Source: an uncultured Flavobacteriales bacterium (GTDB lineage: Bacteria; Bacteroidota; Bacteroidia; Flavobacteriales_E; Vicingaceae). Taken from it: a stretch of DNA of 23,082 bases. Made by a program: the position numbers and the translations under genes. The stretch lies in assembly GCA_913059105.1 (NCBI GenBank), contig CAJXRL010000010.1, positions 1 through 23,082 on the forward strand. Reading direction: 5' to 3'. Under the pieces are notes generated by a model. It saw nothing but the letters and a program-made list of their open reading frames with translations, did not search any database and was not told the origin of the DNA. Positions 7,578 through 15,092 of the stretch are shown piece by piece. Numbering within the stretch: the stretch's first letter is position 1; each line of letters opens with the position of its first letter.

Positions 7578-7608
7578 TAAAGCTATCTTTTTTTATGCAT
7601 TTTTTCAA
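7578..7608 (-). promoter_or_regulatory. Candidate promoter of the response regulator
   Basis: On the minus strand TTG (7606-7608) is followed after exactly 20 bases by TAGCTTTA (7578-7585), one base off the Bacteroidota TAnnTTTG element. It lies about 50 bases upstream of the start codon at 7529. Confidence 0.35.
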
Positions 7609-7673
7609 ATTGGTTTCATTTAAAAAGTGCGGCGACCATTCGTTTTTTTAACTTCGCCAGAAAGAACTTAAGA

Positions 7674-8873
7674 TTGAATAACCCTCATATCCTTTTTTTA
7701 ACCACGCAACTCCCGTATCCTCCAAAAAGTGGAGGCACTGTAAAATCGTGGAATTATGTTCAATTTCTATCTAAAAATTATACTCTTTCAGTAGCTAGTT
7801 TATTGAAAGATGACGATGAAAGCTATGTTGATGCCTTTCGAAAGGCAATTACAATTGACAAATTTGAATCAGAAAAGTTAGACGTTAAAAGATCTCCTGT
7901 AAATTTAATTAAGAGCTACTTGTTCTCCCCTTCCCTAAATGTGTTTAGAAACTATTCTAGTAGCTTTCAAAACAAGGTTTCCTTTTTGTTAGAAAAAGTT
8001 GATTTAATAGTTGTTGATCATTATGAAGTGTTTCAATACATTCCTCAGGACTTCAAAGGCAAAGTTGTTTTGCATACACATAATGCCGAATTCATGCTTT
8101 GGCAACGAATGAGTGAATTAACGAATAACCCAATTAAAAGTCTCATTTTAAAGGTAGAGGCTGCTCGGGTTAAAAAGTATGAAAACATCATTTTTAAAAA
8201 ATCGGATTTAGTGTACTCCACTCCTTCCGATATAGAATTGTATCAAAGGAATGGGATGAATACACAAAATCATGCTGTTACATATCATTTAGGGAATGAC
8301 ACTTTACTTGATTTACCAGATTTAGAATTTCTTGAAACAGAGAAAGCACTCACCTTCATTGGCACCTTAAGTTGGGAGCCTAACATCGATGGTATATGCT
8401 GGTTCATAAATAATTGTTGGCCTGGAATACAACAAAAACATCCAGATTGCATACTCTATGTTTTAGGCAAAAATCCTGATGAAAGAATTAAAAAAGCTGC
8501 TGCAAAACAAACGCAAATCATCTTCACTGGTTTTGTAGAAAACTTGGATACCTACCTGCAAAAAACTCGAGCTTACATTGCTCCCTTGCGGTTTGGTAGC
8601 GGCATGAAAGTGAAGGTTTTGGAAGGACTATACCGAGGGACACCTTGTGTCACCACTTCAGTAGGAGCGGAAGGTCTAAAAATTCGAAATGGGGAGGAAA
8701 TCTTAATTTCTGACGAGGCGAAAGGGTTTGCAGAAAATTGCGTAACCCTTTTAGAAGACGAACTGCTTTGGAACAAATTGAGTTCAAATGCGCGAAAAAT
8801 TGCCAAAAATGAATATAAATGGGTCGATTTGTTCCATAAAATGGATCCTTCGATGCAAAAGCTCCTTAAATAG
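7674..8873 (+). CDS. GT4-like glycosyltransferase
   Basis: A 399-residue cytoplasmic or membrane-associated GT-B-fold glycosyltransferase. The N-terminal half begins with ILFLTTQLPYPPKSGGTVK (6-24), the usual glycine-rich acceptor-side loop. The C-terminal half has the nucleotide-sugar-binding region FGSGMKVKVLEGLYRGTPCVTTSVGAEGL (307-335), including Glu317 and the following small-residue turn typical of GT4 enzymes. It would transfer a sugar from a nucleotide donor to a lipid or polysaccharide acceptor, but the sugar and the product cannot be told. The start codon is TTG; no in-frame ATG lies nearby and the protein needs this N terminus. It is transcribed away from the response regulator and converges on the histidine kinase, whose gene it overlaps by 8 bases. 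No other polysaccharide gene is adjacent. Confidence 0.88.
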   Translation: MNNPHILFLTTQLPYPPKSGGTVKSWNYVQFLSKNYTLSVASLLKDDDESYVDAFRKAITIDKFESEKLDVKRSPVNLIKSYLFSPSLNVFRNYSSSFQNKVSFLLEKVDLIVVDHYEVFQYIPQDFKGKVVLHTHNAEFMLWQRMSELTNNPIKSLILKVEAARVKKYENIIFKKSDLVYSTPSDIELYQRNGMNTQNHAVTYHLGNDTLLDLPDLEFLETEKALTFIGTLSWEPNIDGICWFINNCWPGIQQKHPDCILYVLGKNPDERIKKAAAKQTQIIFTGFVENLDTYLQKTRAYIAPLRFGSGMKVKVLEGLYRGTPCVTTSVGAEGLKIRNGEEILISDEAKGFAENCVTLLEDELLWNKLSSNARKIAKNEYKWVDLFHKMDPSMQKLLK

Positions 8874-10848
8874 GAATTCTTATTGTCGCCATTGTTCCAC
8901 TGTTGGGGCTAGGTTCTAAATTCATCTCGCCATTTACTGCATTAATTCGGCTTTTCATGTTGAGCAACCCATGTCCATTTGAAGCAGAAGGTTTAATTCC
9001 GACCCCATTGTCTTCCACCACTAAAATTACCTTCCCTGCATTTTTGAAAAGCTGAATCGTAATATTATTCGCCTTTGCATGTTTAATAATGTTATTCACT
9101 AATTCTTGCGCAACTCGATATAAGCTAATCTCTATTCGCTCATTCAATCTTCCTTCAATACCAAAATGCTCAAACTGAAATTGAATTTCGTTCAACCTTA
9201 ATGACTTGTTCAACATGTCGTCTAACGCTTCTACAAGCCCTAATTCCATTAAGGCTTTAGGCATCATTTGGTGTGAAATATACCGCACCTCATCTGCAGA
9301 TTCCGATAATATTTCACTCAATTTTTGAACTTCAACTTGCTTTTCAGGCAAATCATTCGACAATTCTCTACCTAGTTTTTGAAATGCCATCTTAAGTCCG
9401 CTTAATTGCTGACCAACTCCATCATGCAAATCTTTCGAGATCCGTTTGCGCTCCTCTTCTTGAGCATCAAAAACCGCTTGTGTTCCTCTATCTCTTTCTT
9501 CAATAATGGCAGCATCTTTCTCCGCTTGTGCTTTTCGTTTATTTCTTTGTCGCATTATACCAAAAAGCAAAACAATTGCTACCACCAACGAAATCAGAAG
9601 AACAATCCATTTTGTCTTATTTGCTGCAACTAATTTAACTTCAGCAGCTTCTTTTGCCAAACTTTCAGATTTTATTTGCTCTTCTACAAGTGCTCTTTCT
9701 TTTTCTGCAGTTTTCAATCGCCCTTCTACGTTAGACAGTTTATCGTAATAACTATTTTGAAGAAATCTCTCTCTCATTGTATCTGAAACAGTTAGATATA
9801 CTCTAGCCGAATCTGTTTCTTTTAACAATGCATATGCTAGAGCAATGTTTTCCGCTGCGTTTATAGCAAACTCGACGTTATCATTCTGTTGATTTATAGC
9901 AAATGCCTGCTTTGCGTATTTAATGGCCTTTTGAGCTTCATTTTTAGCGAAGAACGAAGCAGATAAGTTATTGTAAGCCATCGACAATGCTCTCTGATCG
10001 TCCCTTTTGTCAGCCAGTTCAATCGTTTTGTTAAAATAATCTATTGCTTTTTCATGATTTTCTAATCCCTGCCAAGCGGACCCAAATAAAGAATACAATC
10101 GCAATAGACCGTATTCATTGTTATATTCTAAAAAGTTCTTTTCAGATTTCTTGGAATAAAAAATAGCGGAATCCAACTGAAGCATTTTCAGACAGCTATT
10201 TGCAATATTATAATATGTATTTGCCTTAGTTATTGGGTCAGGATTGTATTTTAAAGCCTTGAACAATTCTGTTTTTGCCTTATTGTAGAGTTTCAATTTA
10301 TTATAGCAAATTCCGAAAAAATTATAATCGGACGCAATGTAGATTGAGTCTTGGTTTTTAATATCAATTGCTAGTGAATAATCTAGGTAAGTTAATGCGC
10401 TATCATACTGGTTTTGTCGAATGAAGTTTGCGCTTAAATTTGCCGACACTTTCCCAATCATGGCTGTATCTTTTAGCCTAAATGCCTCACTCAAAACAGA
10501 TTTGTAAAACGCTAACCCCTCATCAAATTTTCCGGCATAAAAGAAAAAAATACCTTTAAAATAATTTCCATTCATTCTAAGGGTATCATTCTCTGCAACA
10601 GAAATTATGCTATCCACTAAACGCTCTGCTATTTCATTTTGATTAGAGTATAGTAATGCTTTTGCCTTAAGTAATTCATATCGGATACTACTATCCGGAT
10701 TATTAACTTTCAGCTGCAACCCATCAATTAATTGAATTCCTGAATCAGGATTTGTTCGTATTAGTTTTTCTAGGTATTTATAGTTCTCTTGAGCTGAACT
10801 ATTGAAAATAACCCCAAAAAAAAGGCCTATAAAAAGTAACTTTTTCAT
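8866..10848 (-). CDS. TPR-sensor histidine kinase (HisKA_3 type)
   Basis: A 660-residue sensor kinase. Order: signal peptide (1-19, ...NSSAQ), about seven TPR-like repeats outside the cytoplasm (roughly 60-350), a coiled-coil stretch (about 370-410), one membrane helix (413-433), a HisKA_3 dimerisation domain with phosphoacceptor His475 in RISKDLHDGVGQ, and an HATPase_c domain with N-box QELVNNIIKH (581-590), DNGVGI (613-618) and GHGLLNM (625-631). All catalytic motifs look intact. HisKA_3 kinases pair with NarL-type regulators, and the one at 6873-7529 is the obvious candidate. Periplasmic TPRs suggest it senses a protein or peptide in the envelope, which is an inference. Its start codon lies in a hairpin (10823-10854). 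The 3' end overlaps the convergent glycosyltransferase gene by 8 bases. Confidence 0.93.
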   Translation of the reverse strand: MKKLLFIGLFFGVIFNSSAQENYKYLEKLIRTNPDSGIQLIDGLQLKVNNPDSSIRYELLKAKALLYSNQNEIAERLVDSIISVAENDTLRMNGNYFKGIFFFYAGKFDEGLAFYKSVLSEAFRLKDTAMIGKVSANLSANFIRQNQYDSALTYLDYSLAIDIKNQDSIYIASDYNFFGICYNKLKLYNKAKTELFKALKYNPDPITKANTYYNIANSCLKMLQLDSAIFYSKKSEKNFLEYNNEYGLLRLYSLFGSAWQGLENHEKAIDYFNKTIELADKRDDQRALSMAYNNLSASFFAKNEAQKAIKYAKQAFAINQQNDNVEFAINAAENIALAYALLKETDSARVYLTVSDTMRERFLQNSYYDKLSNVEGRLKTAEKERALVEEQIKSESLAKEAAEVKLVAANKTKWIVLLISLVVAIVLLFGIMRQRNKRKAQAEKDAAIIEERDRGTQAVFDAQEEERKRISKDLHDGVGQQLSGLKMAFQKLGRELSNDLPEKQVEVQKLSEILSESADEVRYISHQMMPKALMELGLVEALDDMLNKSLRLNEIQFQFEHFGIEGRLNERIEISLYRVAQELVNNIIKHAKANNITIQLFKNAGKVILVVEDNGVGIKPSASNGHGLLNMKSRINAVNGEMNLEPSPNSGTMATIRIPI

Positions 10849-10854
10849 AGGCCT
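10816..10854 (-). promoter_or_regulatory. Terminator-like hairpin over the kinase start codon
   Basis: AGGCCTAT (10823-10830) pairs with ATAGGCCT (10847-10854), and AAAAAG (10831-10836) pairs with CTTTTT (10840-10845). One base is bulged (10846) and the loop is three bases. In the mRNA the AUG (10848-10846) is within the stem and its G is the bulge. The right arm runs into eight U's (complement of 10816-10823). This is the shape of an intrinsic terminator or attenuator placed over the first codons. Part of the inner stem follows from coding MKKLLF, but the outer 8-base match lies partly in non-coding sequence. Confidence 0.5.
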
Positions 10855-10914
10855 AAAATAAAATGTTTTTTTGGAAAACCAACTACGTTGATGTTCGTAG
10901 ATTATAGAATGCTA

Positions 10915-12456
10915 TTACATCGGAATATTTCCGTGCTTTTTCTTAGGCAAAACGTCCACTTTATTCTCTAACATTTTAAATGCTTTGATTAGCTTTTCTC
11001 TTGTTTGATCTGGACGAATTACCTCATCAATATAACCTCTTGCAGCGGCATTATATGGATTGGCAAACATATCAGCATATTCGGCTTCTTTTTCTTTCCA
11101 TTTTGCTACTGAGTCAGCTGCTTCTTTAATTTCTTTCTTGAAAATAATTTCTGCCGCTCCTTTCGCTCCCATTACTGCAATTTCTGAACTTGGCCATGCA
11201 AAGTTCATATCCGCTCCAATGTGTTTTGAGTTCATTACGTCGTAAGCTCCACCGTAAGCTTTTCTTGTAATTACAGTAATTCTTGGCACTGTAGCTTCGC
11301 TAAACGCATATAGAAGTTTCGCCCCGTTGGTGATAATTGCATTCCATTCTTGGTCAGTACCTGGTAAAAACCCCGGTACATCTTCAAACACCAATAGTGG
11401 AATGTTAAAGGCATCACAAAACCGCACAAAACGAGCGCCTTTTTTAGATGAATTATTGTCTAAAACCCCAGCTAAAAATGCCGGTTGGTTAGCTACTATT
11501 CCAATAGATCTTCCTGCCAAACGAGCAAATCCCACTACAATGTTTTCTGCGTAATCTTTATGCACTTCGTGAAAAGAGTCTCCATCAACCGTTCCTGCAA
11601 TTACTTCTCGAATATCATAAGGTTGATTTGGGTTCTGTGGAATAATAGTATTTAACTTTTCTCTCTTTTCGTCTCCTGCCGTATAAGGTAAATTTGGAGC
11701 ATCTTCTTCGCAATTTTGAGGAATGTAGCTCAAAAGTTTCTTCAATCCATTGATGCATTCAATTTCATTAGAATATGTAAAATGAGTCACACCAGATTTT
11801 GTTGAATGTGTTGAAGCTCCTCCTAATTCTTCAGATGTTACTTCTTCATGCGTTACAGTTTTTACCACATTTGGTCCTGTAACAAACATGTAAGAAGTAT
11901 TTTCTACCATGCTTATGAAATCTGTAAGTGCCGGTGAATAAACCGCCCCTCCTGCACATGGTCCCATAATCGCTGAAAGTTGAGGAATTACACCGCTTGC
12001 TAGGGTGTTTCTGTAAAAAATATCTGCATAACCTCCTAAAGAGACAACTCCTTCTTGAATTCGAGCACCTCCGGAGTCATTTAACCCCAATAAAGGAGCG
12101 CCATTCTTCATTGCCATATCCATTATTTTCACAATTTTACTTGCATGTGCTTCTGCCAGAGACCCTCCCATAACGGTGAAGTCTTGTGCAAAAACATAAG
12201 TTAACCTGCCATTAATATTACCGTACCCTGTTACTACTCCATCGCCTAAAGGTTTGTTGTGTTCTAAACCAAAATTTGTGCTTCTATGAGTTACTAACAT
12301 TCCAATTTCTTCGAAGGTTCCTTCGTCCATCAAAAAATGCACCCGCTCTCTAGCGGTTAGCTTGTTTTTAGCATGTTGCGCTTCAATTCTCTTTTCTCCG
12401 CCGCCTAACTTTGCCGCTTCAATTTTATTGTCTAACTCTTTTATTTTGTCTTGCAT
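10915..12456 (-). CDS. Acyl-CoA carboxylase carboxyltransferase subunit (PccB/MmdA type)
   Basis: A 513-residue biotin-dependent carboxyltransferase of the crotonase-fold family, full length for the group. It carries the N-terminal half motif LNDSGGARIQEGV (125-137), the oxyanion loop GPCAGGAVYSPALTDF (165-180), GGASTHSTKSGVTHF (212-226), then in the C-terminal half EDVPGFLPGTDQEW and ITRKAYGGAYDVMNSK. It moves carboxylate between carboxybiotin and propionyl-CoA, or in reverse as methylmalonyl-CoA decarboxylase alpha subunit. Sequence alone does not separate the two well. No biotin carboxylase or biotin-carrier gene is adjacent, so its partners are elsewhere. It supports propionate or odd-chain and branched-chain catabolism through methylmalonyl-CoA. 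Monocistronic by context. Confidence 0.93.
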   Translation of the reverse strand: MQDKIKELDNKIEAAKLGGGEKRIEAQHAKNKLTARERVHFLMDEGTFEEIGMLVTHRSTNFGLEHNKPLGDGVVTGYGNINGRLTYVFAQDFTVMGGSLAEAHASKIVKIMDMAMKNGAPLLGLNDSGGARIQEGVVSLGGYADIFYRNTLASGVIPQLSAIMGPCAGGAVYSPALTDFISMVENTSYMFVTGPNVVKTVTHEEVTSEELGGASTHSTKSGVTHFTYSNEIECINGLKKLLSYIPQNCEEDAPNLPYTAGDEKREKLNTIIPQNPNQPYDIREVIAGTVDGDSFHEVHKDYAENIVVGFARLAGRSIGIVANQPAFLAGVLDNNSSKKGARFVRFCDAFNIPLLVFEDVPGFLPGTDQEWNAIITNGAKLLYAFSEATVPRITVITRKAYGGAYDVMNSKHIGADMNFAWPSSEIAVMGAKGAAEIIFKKEIKEAADSVAKWKEKEAEYADMFANPYNAAARGYIDEVIRPDQTREKLIKAFKMLENKVDVLPKKKHGNIPM

Positions 12457-12507
12457 AATCTCAGTATATAGAAACGTAAAAATAGAGATTAGGAAGTGAA
12501 TTAAAAA

Positions 12508-12538
12508 TTGAGAAATAGAAGAAGAAAAAGTATATTTA
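12508..12538 (+). promoter_or_regulatory. Candidate promoter of the carbonic anhydrase gene
   Basis: TTG (12508-12510), 20 bases, then TATATTTA (12531-12538), one base off TAnnTTTG. Initiation would be expected near 12545, giving a leader of about 35 bases. A perfect 10-base palindrome AGTTTAAACT (12548-12557) sits just after the expected start point and could be an operator, though it may be chance in AT-rich DNA. Confidence 0.45.
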
Positions 12539-12578
12539 ACATCCTACAGTTTAAACTAAAGTTTTAACACATAAAACC

Positions 12579-13205
12579 ATGACGACAGAAAAAATATTTG
12601 AAAATAACAGAGATTGGGTAAATGATAAATTAACCCTTGACAAAAACTATTTTGAAGATCTATCTAAAGGTCAAAGCCCCGAGATTTTATACATTGGTTG
12701 TTCCGACAGTCGGGTAACGGCTGAAGAGCTTATGGGCGCTAAGCCAGGAGAAGCATTTGTGCACCGAAACATTGCTAACATGGTTTCAAATCTTGATTTA
12801 AGCTCTATGTCGGTTATTAATTATGCTGTAGTTCATTTAAATGTGAAGCATATTGTTGTTTGTGGACACTATTACTGCGGTGGAGTTAAAGCGGCTATGG
12901 ATTCTGTCGATTTAGGAATCTTAAACCCTTGGCTTAGAAACATCAGAGACGTTTATCGCCTGCACAAAGACGAGCTTTCAAAAATTGAAAATGAAGAGGA
13001 GAAGTACAAAAGGTTAGTAGAGCTAAATGTTCAAGAACAATGTATAAACGTTCTAAAAACAGCAGAAGTACAGCATGCCTATAGAACAAGAGGCATTACC
13101 GTTCATGGTTGGGTATTTGATATAAATTCCGGAAAGTTAATTGACTTAAATGTTGATTTCGATGAGATTGTAAATAGAATTGCAGAAATATATAGAATTG
13201 ACTAA
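12579..13205 (+). CDS. can: Beta-class carbonic anhydrase
   Basis: A 208-residue cytoplasmic zinc enzyme interconverting CO2 and bicarbonate. The zinc ligands are clear: Cys41 and Asp43 with Arg45 in CSDSRV, then His97 and Cys100 in CGHYYCGG. The Asp-Arg dyad that opens the active site is present. Length matches the bacterial Can (YadF) group. Bicarbonate supply suits the neighbouring biotin-dependent carboxylase, which is divergently transcribed from the same 122-base gap, although that pairing may be coincidental. Start ATG at 12579 is preceded by an A-rich leader without a strong Shine-Dalgarno, normal for Bacteroidota. A hairpin terminator follows 5 bases after the stop. Confidence 0.96.
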   Translation: MTTEKIFENNRDWVNDKLTLDKNYFEDLSKGQSPEILYIGCSDSRVTAEELMGAKPGEAFVHRNIANMVSNLDLSSMSVINYAVVHLNVKHIVVCGHYYCGGVKAAMDSVDLGILNPWLRNIRDVYRLHKDELSKIENEEEKYKRLVELNVQEQCINVLKTAEVQHAYRTRGITVHGWVFDINSGKLIDLNVDFDEIVNRIAEIYRID

Positions 13206-13210
13206 ACATA

Positions 13211-13240
13211 AAAACGTCCAATATTAAATTGGGCGTTTTT
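13211..13240. terminator. Bidirectional terminator between can and yebC
   Basis: AAAACGTCCAAT (13211-13222) and ATTGGGCGTTTT (13228-13239) form a 12-base-pair stem with one G-U pair and a 5-base loop. It has A's on one side and T's on the other, so it works in both directions between two convergent genes whose stop codons flank it. Confidence 0.85.
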
Positions 13241-13992
13241 TACATTAGCTCTTCTAACTCCTCTGTCATCTCCAAGTTGTGCCAAATGTTGTTAACGTCA
13301 TCGTCGTCTTCAAATTTTTCGATGATGAGCAACACCTTTTTCCCAATCTCTAAATCAACTTCTTGCGTCCTCTTTGCAATACGCTGTAATTCTTGGCTTT
13401 CAGGTTCAATCTCCATTTCTTCTAATTTCTTCTGCATGTTCCCAAAATCCTCGAAAGAGGTATAAATGCTCCAAGCATCTTCTTCTTTTTCAATTTCTTC
13501 TGCACCTCCGTCAATAAGCTCCATTTCCAATTCATCATGCTCTTTTGTAGCTAGGGTTTCTTCGTTCAGTACAAAGACCCCTTTCCTATCGAAAATGAAT
13601 TCTAAAGACCCGTTGGTTCCCAAACTTCCTTCATATTTGGAAAAGATTGCTCTTACATTGGCAACCGTTCTTTTTAAATTATTTGTTGATGCTTCTACAA
13701 ACAAAGCAATGCCACCGGGGCCATAACCTTCATAGGTCGTTTCTTGATAACTCTCCCCACCTTTATCTTCAGCCTTTTTAATAGCTCGCGAAATATTGTC
13801 TTTGGGCATATTGGCCCCTTTTGCGTTGGCTATAGCCAATCGTAACCGTGGATTTGAATCGGGATCAGAGGCTCCTCCCTCTTTTATTGCGATACTAATG
13901 TCTTTCAGAATTCGAGTAAAAATCTTCCCTCTCTTAGCATCAAGCGCCCCTTTCTTCCTTTTTATTGTTGACCATTTACTGTGACCCGACAT
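13240..13992 (-). CDS. yebC: YebC/PmpR family protein (TACO1 type)
   Basis: A 250-residue cytoplasmic protein of the YebC/PmpR/TACO1 family, recognised by the N terminus MSGHSKWSTIKRKKGALDAKRGKIFT and by GYGPGGIALFVEASTNNLKRTVANVR (about 105-130), both family hallmarks. Members have been described as DNA-binding regulators and more recently as factors that help ribosomes through difficult sequences such as proline runs. The exact role here is not settled by sequence. A reading from 14046 adds 18 residues before the conserved start and is not expected, so I chose 13992. The C-terminal third is strongly acidic, as usual. A 17-base palindrome lies upstream (14028-14044). It is separated from the beta-barrel gene by a strong terminator, so it is transcribed alone. 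Confidence 0.94.
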   Translation of the reverse strand: MSGHSKWSTIKRKKGALDAKRGKIFTRILKDISIAIKEGGASDPDSNPRLRLAIANAKGANMPKDNISRAIKKAEDKGGESYQETTYEGYGPGGIALFVEASTNNLKRTVANVRAIFSKYEGSLGTNGSLEFIFDRKGVFVLNEETLATKEHDELEMELIDGGAEEIEKEEDAWSIYTSFEDFGNMQKKLEEMEIEPESQELQRIAKRTQEVDLEIGKKVLLIIEKFEDDDDVNNIWHNLEMTEELEELM

Positions 13993-14027
13993 ATCTACTT
14001 TATTTAAAATGATTACTTCCTTGAGTG

Positions 14028-14044
14028 GCAATTTATAAAATTGC
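14028..14044. promoter_or_regulatory. 17-base palindrome upstream of yebC
   Basis: GCAATTT (14028-14034), ATA, AAATTGC (14038-14044): perfect 7-base arms with a 3-base centre, 36-52 bases upstream of the yebC ATG. The size and symmetry fit an operator for a dimeric regulator, and the position fits the promoter region. No known site type is recognised. Confidence 0.35.
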
Positions 14045-14066
14045 AAGATAGCAACAGTTTTTTAGC

Positions 14067-14096
14067 AAAAAAAAGACCGCACATGTCTGCACGGCC
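14067..14096 (-). terminator. Intrinsic terminator after the beta-barrel gene
   Basis: On the minus strand GGCCGTGCA (complement of 14088-14096) and TGTGCGGTC (complement of 14075-14083) form a 9-base-pair GC-rich stem with three G-U pairs and a 4-base loop. Eight T's follow (complement of 14067-14074). It ends the sigma/anti-sigma/barrel module before yebC. Confidence 0.85.
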
Positions 14097-14131
14097 TTGT
14101 TTTAAGTAATTTGTCAACGATAAAAATTTGT

Positions 14132-14980
14132 CTAAAAGGATACTAAAGAAAGCCCTACTGTAAAAGGATATACTTCAGGTCCTTTATTTTTATCAAAAAG
14201 TGGGGTCAAATTGTAAGTTGCATATAAGGTGAAGTCTCCGTATCCAACTCTTGCTATTGCTGCAAACTGAAATGCATTCACGTTGAAATCATTCCGATCT
14301 TTCTTTTTAAACTCGTCTCCGTCTTGCTTATATTTTTGCTTTGTTCTAGTTCCGTATGTATAGCCAACAGTTCCGCCAACCGCAAGGTGAAAAGAATGGT
14401 CTGCGTCTCTACCTATATTTGTTTCTAACATTAAAGGAACATACAAGCTGTTCGTCTTAAATCTGTTTTTGCTAATTTCTCGTGTTGAATCTCCAAAGCC
14501 AGACGTTAAGTTATTCTGATTAACTATTACTATATCCTGCACTAAATCATAACTATTGTATTTTAACCCAGCTCCTGTAGTAAGTCCAAATTTCTCATGT
14601 GCAATAGGTATATATTTTTCCCAAAAATTAATAGAAACTTCTATGGACTTCCGGTAATTCAACTCCAAAAACTGAGCGTCTTTTTGTAAATCTATACTTT
14701 GATTTGGTGTTAATAATCCGTTTACACCAAGATCAACTCCTGCAAAGTGATTTGATCTTTGCTTATTCTTTTTCCCTTTTTTCTCTCCAACTTCAGATAA
14801 ATCTAAGGTATCAGAGTCTCCATCTTTTTGGATAATAATCTTTGTCTTTCCAATTGAAATTTTCCAATCGTCGCTCTTTTTTTCAGTAGAATCTTTTTTT
14901 GTTTCTTGAGCATTTATTGCAAAACTGAAACTCATCAGCAAAGCAAAAAGTAAACTTGATTTTAATATTGAATTTTTCAT
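14132..14980 (-). CDS. Outer-membrane beta-barrel protein, ECF target
   Basis: A 282-residue exported protein. A signal peptide (MKNSILKSS...SFAINAQ, 1-25) is followed by a charged linker rich in Lys, Asp and Glu (about 26-75). Then comes a series of alternating-residue amphipathic strands (HFAGVDLGVNGLL, KFGLTTGAGLKYNSY, SFHLAVGGTVGYTYG, FQFAAIARVGYGDFTLYATYNL), ending in VYPFTVGLSLVSF with the terminal Phe typical of barrel insertion signals. It resembles the PorT-like outer-membrane barrel group (OMP_b-brl_2), though the family call is by eye. The longer reading from 15040 puts 20 residues before the signal peptide, so I chose 14980. An ECF-type promoter matching that of the sigma gene lies 79-105 bases upstream, which makes it a probable direct target of that sigma factor. 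Its leader contains a hairpin. Confidence 0.82.
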   Translation of the reverse strand: MKNSILKSSLLFALLMSFSFAINAQETKKDSTEKKSDDWKISIGKTKIIIQKDGDSDTLDLSEVGEKKGKKNKQRSNHFAGVDLGVNGLLTPNQSIDLQKDAQFLELNYRKSIEVSINFWEKYIPIAHEKFGLTTGAGLKYNSYDLVQDIVIVNQNNLTSGFGDSTREISKNRFKTNSLYVPLMLETNIGRDADHSFHLAVGGTVGYTYGTRTKQKYKQDGDEFKKKDRNDFNVNAFQFAAIARVGYGDFTLYATYNLTPLFDKNKGPEVYPFTVGLSLVSF

Positions 14981-14998
14981 TTTTTCTAGTTTTAAGTC

Positions 14999-15038
14999 GA
15001 ACACCGATTGCATGCTTTGTATATCGATTTTAGTGTTC
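14999..15038 (-). promoter_or_regulatory. Leader hairpin of the beta-barrel mRNA
   Basis: GAACAC (14999-15004) pairs with GTGTTC (15033-15038), and CGAT (15005-15008) pairs with ATCG (15023-15026). Six unpaired bases sit on one side and the loop is 14 bases with a GCATGC centre. With initiation near 15052 this lies in the 5' leader, 18 bases before the ATG. It could control translation or mRNA stability. Confidence 0.35.
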
Positions 15039-15058
15039 AATGTGTTATTTGAAAGTGT

Positions 15059-15085
15059 GACGCACAGCGTTCACAAAAAGTTACA
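15059..15085 (-). promoter_or_regulatory. ECF-type promoter of the beta-barrel gene
   Basis: On the minus strand TGTAAC (complement of 15080-15085), a 17-base spacer, then CGTC (complement of 15059-15062). The -35/-10 pattern is typical of ECF sigma promoters. The copy at 16691-16717 in front of the sigma gene has the same hexamer, the same spacing and a shared CTGTGCGT core. It begins 8 bases after the anti-sigma stop codon. Confidence 0.7.
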
Positions 15086-15092
15086 ATTTATT

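Noticed and set aside
10883..10900. CTACG/CGTAG hairpin after the carboxyltransferase gene as its terminator
   Set aside because: Only five base pairs and followed by TTGGTTTT, too weak to support a call.
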